Below are positions 1 through 5,064 of a DNA stretch of 5,064 nucleotides, in pieces. Origin of the DNA: Caulobacteraceae bacterium (GTDB lineage: Bacteria > Pseudomonadota > Alphaproteobacteria > Caulobacterales > Caulobacteraceae); the NCBI GenBank assembly GCA_947479185.1, contig CANJYY010000234.1, positions 1-5,064 of the forward strand. Direction: 5' to 3'. Both the position numbers and the translations under genes were made by a program. Each line of letters opens with the position of its first letter. Position 1 is the first letter of the stretch. The notes under the pieces were generated by a model. That model saw only the letters and a program-made list of their open reading frames with translations, did not search any database and was not told the origin of the DNA.

Positions 1-63
1 TCCTCCCCCGAAGCCGGCCCGGCGGAACACAGCGGCTCACAGCCCGCAACCAGAGTTGACTGA
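1..63 (+). CDS. Possible 3' end of an upstream gene (partial, uncertain)
   Basis: Reading from base 1, frame 1 is open for 20 codons and ends in TGA at 61-63, one base before a terminator hairpin, which is where the end of an upstream coding region would be expected. The peptide would end SGSQPATRVD. Frame 3 is equally open and ends in TGA at 57-59, so the frame cannot be decided. Third-position GC (about 70%) is lower than in the other genes here, so this could also be untranslated sequence. No family is recognisable from 20 residues. Confidence 0.22.
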   Translation, partial: SSPEAGPAEHSGSQPATRVD

Positions 64-64
64 C

Positions 65-96
65 AAAGGCCTTCCGACCCGGGAGGCCCTTTTGTT
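65..96 (+). terminator. Rho-independent terminator of the upstream transcript
   Basis: The left arm AAAGGCCTTCC (65-75) pairs with GGGAGG plus CCTTT (81-92), with one bulged C in the right arm and a GACCC loop (76-80). That gives about 11 base pairs including one G-T pair, followed by T93-GTT. The T-rich run lies on the + side, so it should stop transcription coming from before base 1. It ends only about 10 bases before the HAD gene start codon, leaving almost no separate leader for that gene. Confidence 0.7.
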
Positions 97-106
97 ATGG
101 GTGCGC

Positions 107-784
107 ATGCAAACGCCCGCCGCCGTGATTTTCGACTGTGACGGGGTCCTGATCGACTCCGAGATCCTTACCCTGGAGATCGAGGTCGAACTGCTCGCCG
201 CCTGCGGGCTGGTTTACGCGCCGGCCGATTTCCTGCATCGCTTCATGGGGCTGAACGACGCCGCCTATCACGCGGCGCTCGACGCCGACTGTCGCGACCG
301 GACCGGGCAGCCCCTGCCGGAAGCTGTCCTGCGCGAGGCCCGGGGCCCGCGCTGGGCCGCCTGCCACCACCGTCTGACCGAGGTCGAGGGCTGCGCGGCG
401 GCGGTCGCGGTTCTGACCCTGCCCAAGGCGGTCGCCAGTTCTTCAGGCGCGGCCTTCCTGCGGGAGAACCTGCGGCTGACCGGCCTGCTGCCGGCCTTCG
501 ACCCGCACGTCTATTCCGCCGACCTCGTCGCCCGCGCCAAGCCGCATCCCGACATCTTCCTGCACGCCGCTGCGGCTCTGACCGCCGATCCGGCCCGGTG
601 CCTGGCCATCGAGGACAGCGTCAACGGCGTCACCGCCGCCCGCGCGGCCGGGATGACCGTCTGGGGCTTCACCGGCGGCGGCCACATGAGCGACGCCTCG
701 GCGGACCGGCTGGTGAGCGCCGGCGCCCACCGCGTGCTGGGACACTGGGACGAGGCGGCCGCGCTGTTCGCCGATTTCAGCTGA
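107..784 (+). CDS. HAD-IA family phosphatase (YieH / beta-phosphoglucomutase-like)
   Basis: 225-residue cytosolic haloacid-dehalogenase hydrolase, expected to remove phosphate from a small phosphorylated metabolite with Mg2+. All four HAD motifs are visible: motif I DCDGVLIDS with nucleophile D10 and acid/base D12; motif II in ASSSG (about 110-114); motif III K145 in ARAKPHPDIF; motif IV E169-D170 in AIEDSVNG. A helical cap of about residues 18-95 lies between motifs I and II, as in subfamily IA enzymes. The KPHPDIF...EDSVNGVTAARAAGM pattern resembles the YieH (6-phosphogluconate phosphatase) and beta-phosphoglucomutase group, but the substrate cannot be read from sequence. ATG 107 is chosen because motif I then starts at residue 10, as is usual; a TTG at 56 would run through the terminator. 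GTG 101 and TTG 92 (behind GGGAGG at 81-86) are alternatives. No good Shine-Dalgarno precedes ATG 107. The 3' end overlaps the convergent acetyltransferase gene by 8 bp. Confidence 0.9.
   Translation: MQTPAAVIFDCDGVLIDSEILTLEIEVELLAACGLVYAPADFLHRFMGLNDAAYHAALDADCRDRTGQPLPEAVLREARGPRWAACHHRLTEVEGCAAAVAVLTLPKAVASSSGAAFLRENLRLTGLLPAFDPHVYSADLVARAKPHPDIFLHAAAALTADPARCLAIEDSVNGVTAARAAGMTVWGFTGGGHMSDASADRLVSAGAHRVLGHWDEAAALFADFS
777..784. other. Palindromic convergent stop overlap TCAGCTGA
   Basis: This perfect 8-bp palindrome contains the TGA stop of the HAD gene (782-784, + strand) and the TGA stop of the acetyltransferase gene (777-779 read on the - strand). Both proteins therefore finish with the same codon pair, AGC TGA (Ser-stop). 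The nearest hairpin on the + side (GCCAG 796-800 / CTGGC 804-808) has no T run, so no intrinsic terminator is visible for either gene. Confidence 0.9.
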
Positions 785-1439
785 TTGCGCTCAAGGCCAG
801 CTTCTGGCGGCCGGCTTCATCGAAATTCTCCGGCGCCAGCCAGGCCTGGAACCGCGCGGCGATCGCCGGCCATTCGCTGTCGAGAATGGCGTAGACCCGG
901 GTGTCCCAGTTGTGGCCCTTGAGCCAGTAGGTCTGGCGCAGCGTACCCTCGTAGGTGAAGCCGTAGCGGGACGCGGCGGCCATCGAGGCGGGATTGTCCG
1001 GGCCGCAGCGCCATTCGAGGCGGCGGTAGCCGTTGGCGCCCAGGACGTGGTCGATCAGCCGGTAGACGGCCTCGGTCCCGGCGACGGTGCGGCTGAGTGA
1101 CGGGCCGTAGACCAGGCCGATCTCGGTCGTGCCCATGTCCGGCTTGACCTGCAGCAGGAAGAACAGGCCGACCGCTTCGCGCCCGCCGTCGGTCTTGTCG
1201 ATGATCGCCAGCGCCCGTTGGTCGGGGCGGTCGATGCGGTCGGTCAGCCAGTCGAGGAAGGCCGCCTGGTCGCCGAACGGCCCGGAGGGGATGCCGTGCC
1301 ACAGGTCGTCGCGCGATCCGATGGCGCGCCACAGATCCTGCCCGTGCCTCAACGCGTCGGCCCGTTCGAGGTCGACCGTGCGGCCGGTGATCCGGTCGTC
1401 GTGCAGGGCGGGGCGGGGCAGGGCGGGCGGCGTTTGCAT
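777..1439 (-). CDS. GNAT family N-acetyltransferase, RimJ/RimL type
   Basis: 220-residue GCN5-related acetyltransferase, predicted to move an acetyl group from acetyl-CoA to an amine, either a protein N-terminus or a small molecule. Visible landmarks are a beta strand before motif A (EAVGLFFLLQV, 88-98), the EIGLVYGPSLSRT strand and acetyl-CoA pyrophosphate loop with RTVAGTEA (117-124) in the place of Q/RxxGxG/A, then NGYRRLEWRC and DNPASMAAASRYGFTYEGTLRQ (148-169), the motif B region with N149 and S152. It finishes with YWLKGHNWDTRVYAILDSEWP, a C-terminal pattern shared by a common proteobacterial subgroup distantly related to the ribosomal-protein acetyltransferases RimJ/RimL. The target is unknown. 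It starts at ATG 1439; no Shine-Dalgarno lies within 5-10 bases, though a -10-like TAGTCT ends 6 bases upstream. It diverges from the transporter gene and converges on the HAD gene. Confidence 0.88.
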   Translation of the reverse strand: MQTPPALPRPALHDDRITGRTVDLERADALRHGQDLWRAIGSRDDLWHGIPSGPFGDQAAFLDWLTDRIDRPDQRALAIIDKTDGGREAVGLFFLLQVKPDMGTTEIGLVYGPSLSRTVAGTEAVYRLIDHVLGANGYRRLEWRCGPDNPASMAAASRYGFTYEGTLRQTYWLKGHNWDTRVYAILDSEWPAIAARFQAWLAPENFDEAGRQKLALSAIS

Positions 1440-1445
1440 GGGCGG

Positions 1446-1475
1446 AGACTAGGACTTTCCCGCCGCCGATCGCAA
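1446..1475 (-). promoter_or_regulatory. Candidate promoter for the acetyltransferase gene
   Basis: On the - strand, TTGCGA (1475-1470) and TAGTCT (1451-1446) form a weak sigma-70-like pair with an 18-bp spacer. Transcription would begin about 7 bases after the -10 element, at or next to the A of ATG 1439, giving a leaderless message. This agrees with the missing Shine-Dalgarno. The hexamers are poor matches, so it is tentative. Confidence 0.3.
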
Positions 1476-1535
1476 TCGCCGTACAGGCCCCTTCCAAATC
1501 CCGACCGCTGATCTAGGGTTACGCGCACCACCGCC

Positions 1536-1540
1536 GGAGA
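1536..1540 (+). promoter_or_regulatory. Ribosome binding site of the transporter gene
   Basis: GGAGA, 6 bases before ATG 1547, is a good Shine-Dalgarno and fixes that start. Upstream, TTCCAA (1492-1497) and TAGGGT (1514-1519) with a 16-bp spacer are a weak promoter candidate that would give a leader of about 20 bases. I see no other structure in the 1440-1546 divergent gap. Confidence 0.75.
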
Positions 1541-1546
1541 CCCGTC

Positions 1547-2818
1547 ATGTTTCGATCCCTTGCCGGACGCGTCCTGATCGCGCTGGTGCTCGGCCTGCTT
1601 GCCGGCGCCGCCTGTCACGCGCTGGGCAACGCCACCCTGACCAGCGCCGCGGGCGCGGTCGAGGCGATCGGCGGGCTGTGGCTCAATCTGCTGCGCATGA
1701 CCATCGTGCCGCTGGTCTTTTGCCTGCTGGTCACCGGCATCGCCTCGGTCGCCGACGCGGCGGCGACAGGCCGGCTGGCGGCCCGGGCGATCGCGCTGTT
1801 CTCCGTCCTGCTGGTGATCGCCGCCGTCTACAGCACCCTGGCGACCCAGGGGCTGCTGGCGCTGTGGCCGGTCGATCCGGCGGGCGCGGCGGCCCTGCGC
1901 GCCGGCGCCGGCGGCGCCGATCTGGCCAGCGTCGTCGCGCCGGGCCTGGCCGACTGGCTCAAGTCCATCGCCCCCTCGAACCCGATCAAGGCCGCCGCCG
2001 AGGACGCCATCCTGCCGCTGGTGGTGTTCGGGGTGTTCTTCGGCTTCGCCGCCACCCGCCTGCCGGCGGGCCACAAGACGGCGCTGATCACCCTGTTCAG
2101 CGCCGTGGCCGAGACGATGATCATCATCGTCCGCTGGGTGCTGTGGGCCGCGCCGCTCGGCGTCTTCGCCCTGTCGCTCGGGGTCGGCCTGCGGGCGGGT
2201 CTCGGCGCGGCGGGCGCGCTGGCGCAGTATGTGGCGGTGGTTTCGCTGATCACGGCCGGCATCGCCGTCGTCCCCTACATCGCCGTGGCGTTCAGCCGGT
2301 CGGTGTCGCTGGGCGCCTTCGCCCGGGCCGTGGCCCCGGTCCAGGTGCTGGCCTTCAGCACCCAGTCCTCGCTGGCCTGCCTGCCGGCCATGCTGGAGCG
2401 GGCGCAGGACGACCTGCGAATCCCACCGCGGGTCAGCGGCCTGGTCCTGCCGCTGGCGGTGGCGGTGTTCCGCCTGACCAGCCCGGTGGCCAATCTGGCG
2501 GTCTGCTATTTCGTGGCCCACATCTACGGAATCCATCCGGGGCTGCCGCAGATGCTGGCGGCGATCGCCGTGTCGTTCGCCATCAGCGTCGGCTCGGTCG
2601 GCCTGCCGGGGCAGATCTCGTTCTTCGCCAGCGTCGCGCCGATCTGCCTGGCGCTGGGCGTACCGATCGACCTGCTGCCGATCCTGCTGGCGGTCGAGGT
2701 CGTGCCGGACATCTTCCGCACCATCGGCAACGTCACGGGCGACCTGGGCGCAGCGGCCGTCCTGCACCGGCCCGGCGAGGAGGCGGAGATCGTCGATCCG
2801 GAGTCGGCGCCGGCCTAG
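1547..2818 (+). CDS. DAACS/SDF-family cation-coupled amino acid/dicarboxylate transporter, divergent
   Basis: 423-residue inner-membrane protein of the glutamate-transporter fold (GltP, GltPh, DctA); length is normal. Hydrophobic segments lie near 7-27, 43-66, 81-106, 153-169, 189-213 and 222-248, then hairpin HP1 (AFSTQSSLACLP, 269-280), TM7 (299-320), hairpin HP2 with VGSVGLPGQ (348-356) and TM8 (370-403). TM8 keeps DIFRTIGNVTGD (388-399): D388, R391, T392, N395 and D399 match GltPh D394, R397, T398, N401 and D405, which bind the amino acid and a sodium ion. The Asp at 388 favours an amino-acid substrate over a C4-dicarboxylate. The oddity is TM7: the family motif NMDGT is replaced without a gap by FRLTS (308-312), removing the Asn and Asp of the sodium sites and placing Arg309 at the coupling-Met position. 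HP1 has SSL instead of SSS. Import of an acidic or neutral amino acid is likely; the coupling ion is uncertain. It is a single gene facing away from its upstream neighbour and ending inside its downstream one. Confidence 0.92.
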   Translation: MFRSLAGRVLIALVLGLLAGAACHALGNATLTSAAGAVEAIGGLWLNLLRMTIVPLVFCLLVTGIASVADAAATGRLAARAIALFSVLLVIAAVYSTLATQGLLALWPVDPAGAAALRAGAGGADLASVVAPGLADWLKSIAPSNPIKAAAEDAILPLVVFGVFFGFAATRLPAGHKTALITLFSAVAETMIIIVRWVLWAAPLGVFALSLGVGLRAGLGAAGALAQYVAVVSLITAGIAVVPYIAVAFSRSVSLGAFARAVAPVQVLAFSTQSSLACLPAMLERAQDDLRIPPRVSGLVLPLAVAVFRLTSPVANLAVCYFVAHIYGIHPGLPQMLAAIAVSFAISVGSVGLPGQISFFASVAPICLALGVPIDLLPILLAVEVVPDIFRTIGNVTGDLGAAAVLHRPGEEAEIVDPESAPA

Positions 2819-2821
2819 GCC
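2812..2821. other. Palindromic convergent stop overlap GGCCTAGGCC
   Basis: This perfect 10-bp palindrome holds both stop codons: TAG 2816-2818 of the transporter (+) and TAG read from 2817-2815 on the - strand for the MAPEG gene, a 4-bp CTAG overlap. Both genes end with GCC TAG (Ala-stop). No terminator hairpin with a T run is seen on either side. Confidence 0.9.
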
Positions 2822-3198
2822 AGCTGCGCATAGACCAGCAGTCCGCCGGCCACGAGCAGCACGCCGAACGTCAGCATGGCGCCCAGCGCCCGGCCGATCA
2901 GGATGCCGCTCCACAGACCGAAGGCGTGCAGCACGCGCGCGGCGGCCAGGGTCGCGGCCAGGCCGCAGACCACCGGCTGCGAGCCGCCGCCCATCTCGAC
3001 CAGGCCGATGGCGATGATCGCCAGCGGCACATATTCGATGAAGTTGGCCTGGGCGCGGATCTTGCGGTTGAAGGCCTCGTCGCCGCCGTCGCCGAAGCTC
3101 GTCTTCGTCGCGCGGCGGCGCAGGGCGACCGGCAGGCTCAGCAGCACCAGAAAGATCGCGGCGGCGCCCGCCAGCAGGGACGTGATCGGCAGTTCCAT
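2815..3198 (-). CDS. MAPEG domain membrane protein (YecN-like)
   Basis: 127-residue integral membrane protein of the MAPEG superfamily (microsomal glutathione S-transferase, leukotriene C4 synthase and bacterial YecN relatives), with the usual bacterial length and four helices: about 4-25, 57-70, 75-94 and 104-124. The family signature lies between helices 1 and 2: GDGGDEAFNRKIRAQ followed by ANFIEYVPLA, with N44, R45, R48, N52, E55 and Y56, the region that contacts glutathione in characterised members. Characterised eukaryotic relatives are glutathione-dependent transferases or isomerases; the role of this bacterial branch is poorly known, so enzymatic activity is not assured. ATG 3198 is chosen because GGGGAGGA sits 7 bases upstream; the in-frame ATG at 3258 would place that Shine-Dalgarno inside the gene and add 20 non-conserved residues. 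It diverges from lysS and overlaps the transporter stop by 4 bp. Confidence 0.88.
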   Translation of the reverse strand: MELPITSLLAGAAAIFLVLLSLPVALRRRATKTSFGDGGDEAFNRKIRAQANFIEYVPLAIIAIGLVEMGGGSQPVVCGLAATLAAARVLHAFGLWSGILIGRALGAMLTFGVLLVAGGLLVYAQLA

Positions 3199-3205
3199 GT
3201 CGTTG

Positions 3206-3213
3206 TCCTCCCC
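3206..3213 (-). promoter_or_regulatory. Strong ribosome binding site deciding the MAPEG start
   Basis: GGGGAGGA on the - strand, 7 bases before ATG 3198, is the best Shine-Dalgarno in the window. It settles the start at 3198 rather than 3258. No convincing -35/-10 pair for this gene was found further upstream. Confidence 0.85.
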
Positions 3214-3268
3214 AGGTTCGACGATCGGAAGTCTGGACCGTTGCGGAAGAAAATGCACGTCGTATCCG

Positions 3269-3311
3269 GGCGGGACTCGCGAGACCGATAATCCCGAGGC
3301 AAGGCGGGACT
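3269..3311 (+). repeat. 9-bp direct repeat in the MAPEG/lysS divergent region
   Basis: GGCGGGACT occurs at 3269-3277 and again at 3303-3311, 34 bases apart start to start. The first copy runs into the palindrome CTCGCGAG (3276-3283), and CGGGA (3271-3275) is mirrored by TCCCG (3292-3296). The block lies just upstream of the lysS promoter and in the 5' region of the MAPEG gene, a position suitable for an operator, but chance in GC-rich DNA is a real alternative. Confidence 0.4.
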
Positions 3312-3324
3312 TTCACCCCCTTCC

Positions 3325-3352
3325 TTGACCCCGCCCGCTCAATCCCTACAAC
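3325..3352 (+). promoter_or_regulatory. lysS promoter, Caulobacter housekeeping type
   Basis: TTGACCC (3325-3331), 13 bases, then CCTACAAC (3345-3352). The published Caulobacter housekeeping consensus is TTGACGS, 10-14 bases, GCTANAWC; the -35 differs at one position and the -10 at one. Transcription would begin around 3358-3361, at or within three bases of ATG 3361. The TTG at 3325, which could be mistaken for an upstream start, is the -35 element itself. Confidence 0.7.
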
Positions 3353-3360
3353 CCGGGACC

Positions 3361-5046
3361 ATGTTTGAAGGCCTTTCCCATACCGCCCGCGACGCCAAGG
3401 CGTGGCCGTTCGAGCAGGCGCGCAACCTGCTGGCCCGTGTTCTGCGCGTGCGTCTCGACGACGCCGAGCGCGATCTCGCCTCGACCCTGATCACCGCCGG
3501 CAAGGCCGACGAGGCTTTCAAAACCTTCGAGGCCCTGCAGCGGCCGGTGGTGCTGGAGACCGGCTACGGCCCGTCCGGCCTGCCGCACATGGGCACCTTC
3601 GGCGAGGTGGCCCGCACGACCATGGTGCGGATGGCCTTCCGCGCCCTGACCGACGACGCCCTGCCCACGCGTCTGATCAGCTTCAGCGACGACATGGACG
3701 GCCTGCGCAAGATCCCGCCGAACGTGCCGGGCGGCGAGGTCATGCTCCCGGATCTCGACAAGCCGCTGACCGTGGTCCGCGACCCCTACGGCGAGCACGA
3801 GAGTTTCGGGCACCACAACAACGCCCGTCTGCGCGCCTTCCTCGACGGCTTCGGCTTCGACTACGAGTTCGTGTCCTCGACCGACTGCTATCGCGGCGGC
3901 CGCTTCGACGCGACGCTGCTGACGGCGCTGGAGCGGTTCGACGCGATCCAGAAGATCATGCTGCCCTCGCTCGGCGAAGAGCGCCGCGCCACCTATTCGC
4001 CGTTCCTGCCGATCAGCCCGAAGACCGGCAAGGTGCTGCAGGTTCCGACACTGGAGCGTAACCTCGACCGCGGCGCGATCACCTTCCGCGACGAGGACGG
4101 CGAGCTGACCGAAGTCCCCGTGACGGGCGGCGGCGTGAAGATGCCGTGGCGGCCCGACTGGGCCATGCGCTGGACGGCGCTCGGCGTCGACTACGAGATG
4201 AGCGGCAAGGACCTGATCGACAGCGTCCGGCTCAGCAACCAGGTCTGCAAGGTGCTCGGCGGCACGCCCCCCGAGGGGTTCCACTACGAGCTCTTCATGG
4301 ACGAGAACAACCTGAAGATCTCCAAGACCAAGGGCAACGGCCTGACCATGGAGGAGTGGCTGCGCTACGGCGCGCCCGAGAGCCTCGCCTACTACATGTT
4401 CCAGAGCCCCAAGTCGGCCAAGAAGCTCTATTTCGACGTCATCCCCAAGGCGACGGACGAGTACCTGCAGCAGCTCGACGCCTTCAACCGCAAGCGGGCC
4501 GAGGGCGAGAACGCCGTCGACCTGAACAACCCGGCCTGGCACGTCCACATGGGCCGCCCGCCGGAAGCCGGCTCGCCGGTGTCGTTCTCGCTGATGCTGA
4601 ACCTGGTCTCGGCCGGCAACGCCTCGGATCGCGACGTGCTGTGGGGCTTCCTGACCCGCTACATCCCGGGGGCGACGCCGGAGTCGGAGCCGCTGCTCGA
4701 CCGCCTCGTCAGCTACGCGATGAACTATTACGAGGATTTCGTCGCCCCGACGAAGGCCTTCCGTGCGGCTACCGAGCAGGAGCGCGCGGCGATGGAAGAC
4801 CTGCTGGCCCGCTTCCGCGCCCTGCCGTCCGGCTGCATGGACGCCGAGCAGATCCAGTACGAGGTCTACGAGGCGGGCAAGGCGCACGGCTTCGATCCGC
4901 TGCGCCTGTGGTTCCAGGGGCTGTACGAGGTGCTGCTGGGCCAGACCCAGGGCCCGCGCTTCGGCTCGTTCGCGGCCATCTTCGGCCTCGACAAGACCAT
5001 CGCCCTGATCGAGGACGGCCTCGCCGGCAAGCTGCTGGCCGCCTGA
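3361..5046 (+). CDS. lysS: Lysine--tRNA ligase, class I
   Basis: 561-residue cytosolic enzyme that activates lysine with ATP and charges tRNA-Lys. It is the class I (Rossmann fold) type found in archaea, spirochaetes and many alphaproteobacteria, unrelated to the class II LysRS of most bacteria. The HIGH-type signature is GPSGLPHMGT (70-79), and the KMSKS-type loop is KISKTKGNG (319-327). MPWRPDWAMRW (261-271) before the KMSKS region, ISFSDDMDGLRKIP near the active site and a helical C-terminal anticodon-binding part ending GPRFGSFAAIFG (531-542) are typical of the family. Length is normal and the gene is intact. There are only three cysteines and no CxxC pair. ATG 3361 is chosen because the in-frame TTG at 3325 belongs to the promoter. 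No usable Shine-Dalgarno is present: GGGA at 3355-3358 is only 2 bases from ATG, so translation is probably leaderless. The symbol lysK is also used for this class. Confidence 0.97.
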   Translation: MFEGLSHTARDAKAWPFEQARNLLARVLRVRLDDAERDLASTLITAGKADEAFKTFEALQRPVVLETGYGPSGLPHMGTFGEVARTTMVRMAFRALTDDALPTRLISFSDDMDGLRKIPPNVPGGEVMLPDLDKPLTVVRDPYGEHESFGHHNNARLRAFLDGFGFDYEFVSSTDCYRGGRFDATLLTALERFDAIQKIMLPSLGEERRATYSPFLPISPKTGKVLQVPTLERNLDRGAITFRDEDGELTEVPVTGGGVKMPWRPDWAMRWTALGVDYEMSGKDLIDSVRLSNQVCKVLGGTPPEGFHYELFMDENNLKISKTKGNGLTMEEWLRYGAPESLAYYMFQSPKSAKKLYFDVIPKATDEYLQQLDAFNRKRAEGENAVDLNNPAWHVHMGRPPEAGSPVSFSLMLNLVSAGNASDRDVLWGFLTRYIPGATPESEPLLDRLVSYAMNYYEDFVAPTKAFRAATEQERAAMEDLLARFRALPSGCMDAEQIQYEVYEAGKAHGFDPLRLWFQGLYEVLLGQTQGPRFGSFAAIFGLDKTIALIEDGLAGKLLAA

Positions 5047-5064
5047 CCTACTGGCTGGCCCACA

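Noticed and set aside
107..118. HAD and acetyltransferase proteins both begin MQTP with the shared 11-mer ATGCAAACGCC
   Set aside because: The proteins are unrelated and the identity stops after 11 bases. I treat it as coincidence rather than an inverted repeat.
3199..3258. Upstream ATG at 3258 as the MAPEG start, adding 20 residues
   Set aside because: The strong Shine-Dalgarno 7 bases before ATG 3198 would be inside that coding region, and the extra residues are charged and unlike the start of MAPEG proteins.
1678..3291. 537-codon + strand open frame overlapping the transporter in another frame
   Set aside because: It is rich in G, R and A with no recognisable domain, and it contradicts the strongly supported transporter frame. 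It is a compositional shadow.
1349..3316. Very long open frame (about 655 codons) on the - strand across the transporter and MAPEG genes
   Set aside because: The translation is dominated by R, G, Q, D and A without domain features, and it runs antisense to a transporter with clear motifs. Long antisense open frames are expected in DNA of this GC content, where stops are rare.
3346..4887. 513-codon open frame antisense to the class I LysRS gene
   Set aside because: It invites the Rodin-Ohno idea of sense/antisense synthetases, but the product is low-complexity (R, V, A, G, H, E), shows no class II motif, and is explained by GC-rich third codon positions in lysS.
5047..5064. Possible tail of a converging - strand gene (reads WAS-Gln-stop, with TAG at 5050-5048)
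   Set aside because: It would fit a third tail-to-tail junction, but four codons at the window edge are not enough to support a gene.
1..5064. Defence, mobile or other accessory system
   Set aside because: No transposase, integrase, toxin-antitoxin pair, CRISPR repeats, tRNA or composition shift was seen. The genes look like ordinary core or near-core chromosomal genes in separate transcription units.

Overview
This is a high-GC (roughly 70% by eye), tightly packed bacterial chromosomal segment. A class I lysyl-tRNA synthetase (most bacteria use the class II enzyme), strong C/G bias at third codon positions and a promoter that closely fits the Caulobacter housekeeping consensus all point to an alphaproteobacterium, probably Caulobacterales. 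The taxonomic call is an inference from these features.

Layout. 1-106: possible tail of an upstream gene, then a good rho-independent terminator (65-96). 107-784 (+): HAD-IA phosphatase of the YieH/beta-phosphoglucomutase type. 777-1439 (-): RimJ/RimL-type GNAT acetyltransferase, meeting the HAD gene tail to tail with an 8-bp overlap. 1440-1546: divergent intergenic region. 1547-2818 (+): DAACS/SDF-family (GltP/GltPh fold) cation-coupled transporter with an altered sodium-site motif. 2815-3198 (-): MAPEG/YecN-like four-helix membrane protein, again tail to tail, overlapping the transporter by 4 bp. 3199-3360: divergent intergenic region carrying a 9-bp direct repeat and the lysS promoter. 3361-5046 (+): complete class I lysyl-tRNA synthetase. 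5047-5064: too short to interpret.

The five genes alternate in strand (+,-,+,-,+), so none forms an operon with another in the window and each probably has its own promoter. No functional pathway links them: two possible small-molecule or macromolecule-modifying enzymes, a transporter, a small membrane protein and a translation enzyme. I see no mobile element, CRISPR array, RNA gene or defence system, and no evidence of a new multi-gene system. The points worth a second look are the transporter's replaced NMDGT motif, the two convergent junctions whose stop codons lie inside perfect palindromes, and the apparently leaderless lysS start directly behind a consensus-like promoter.
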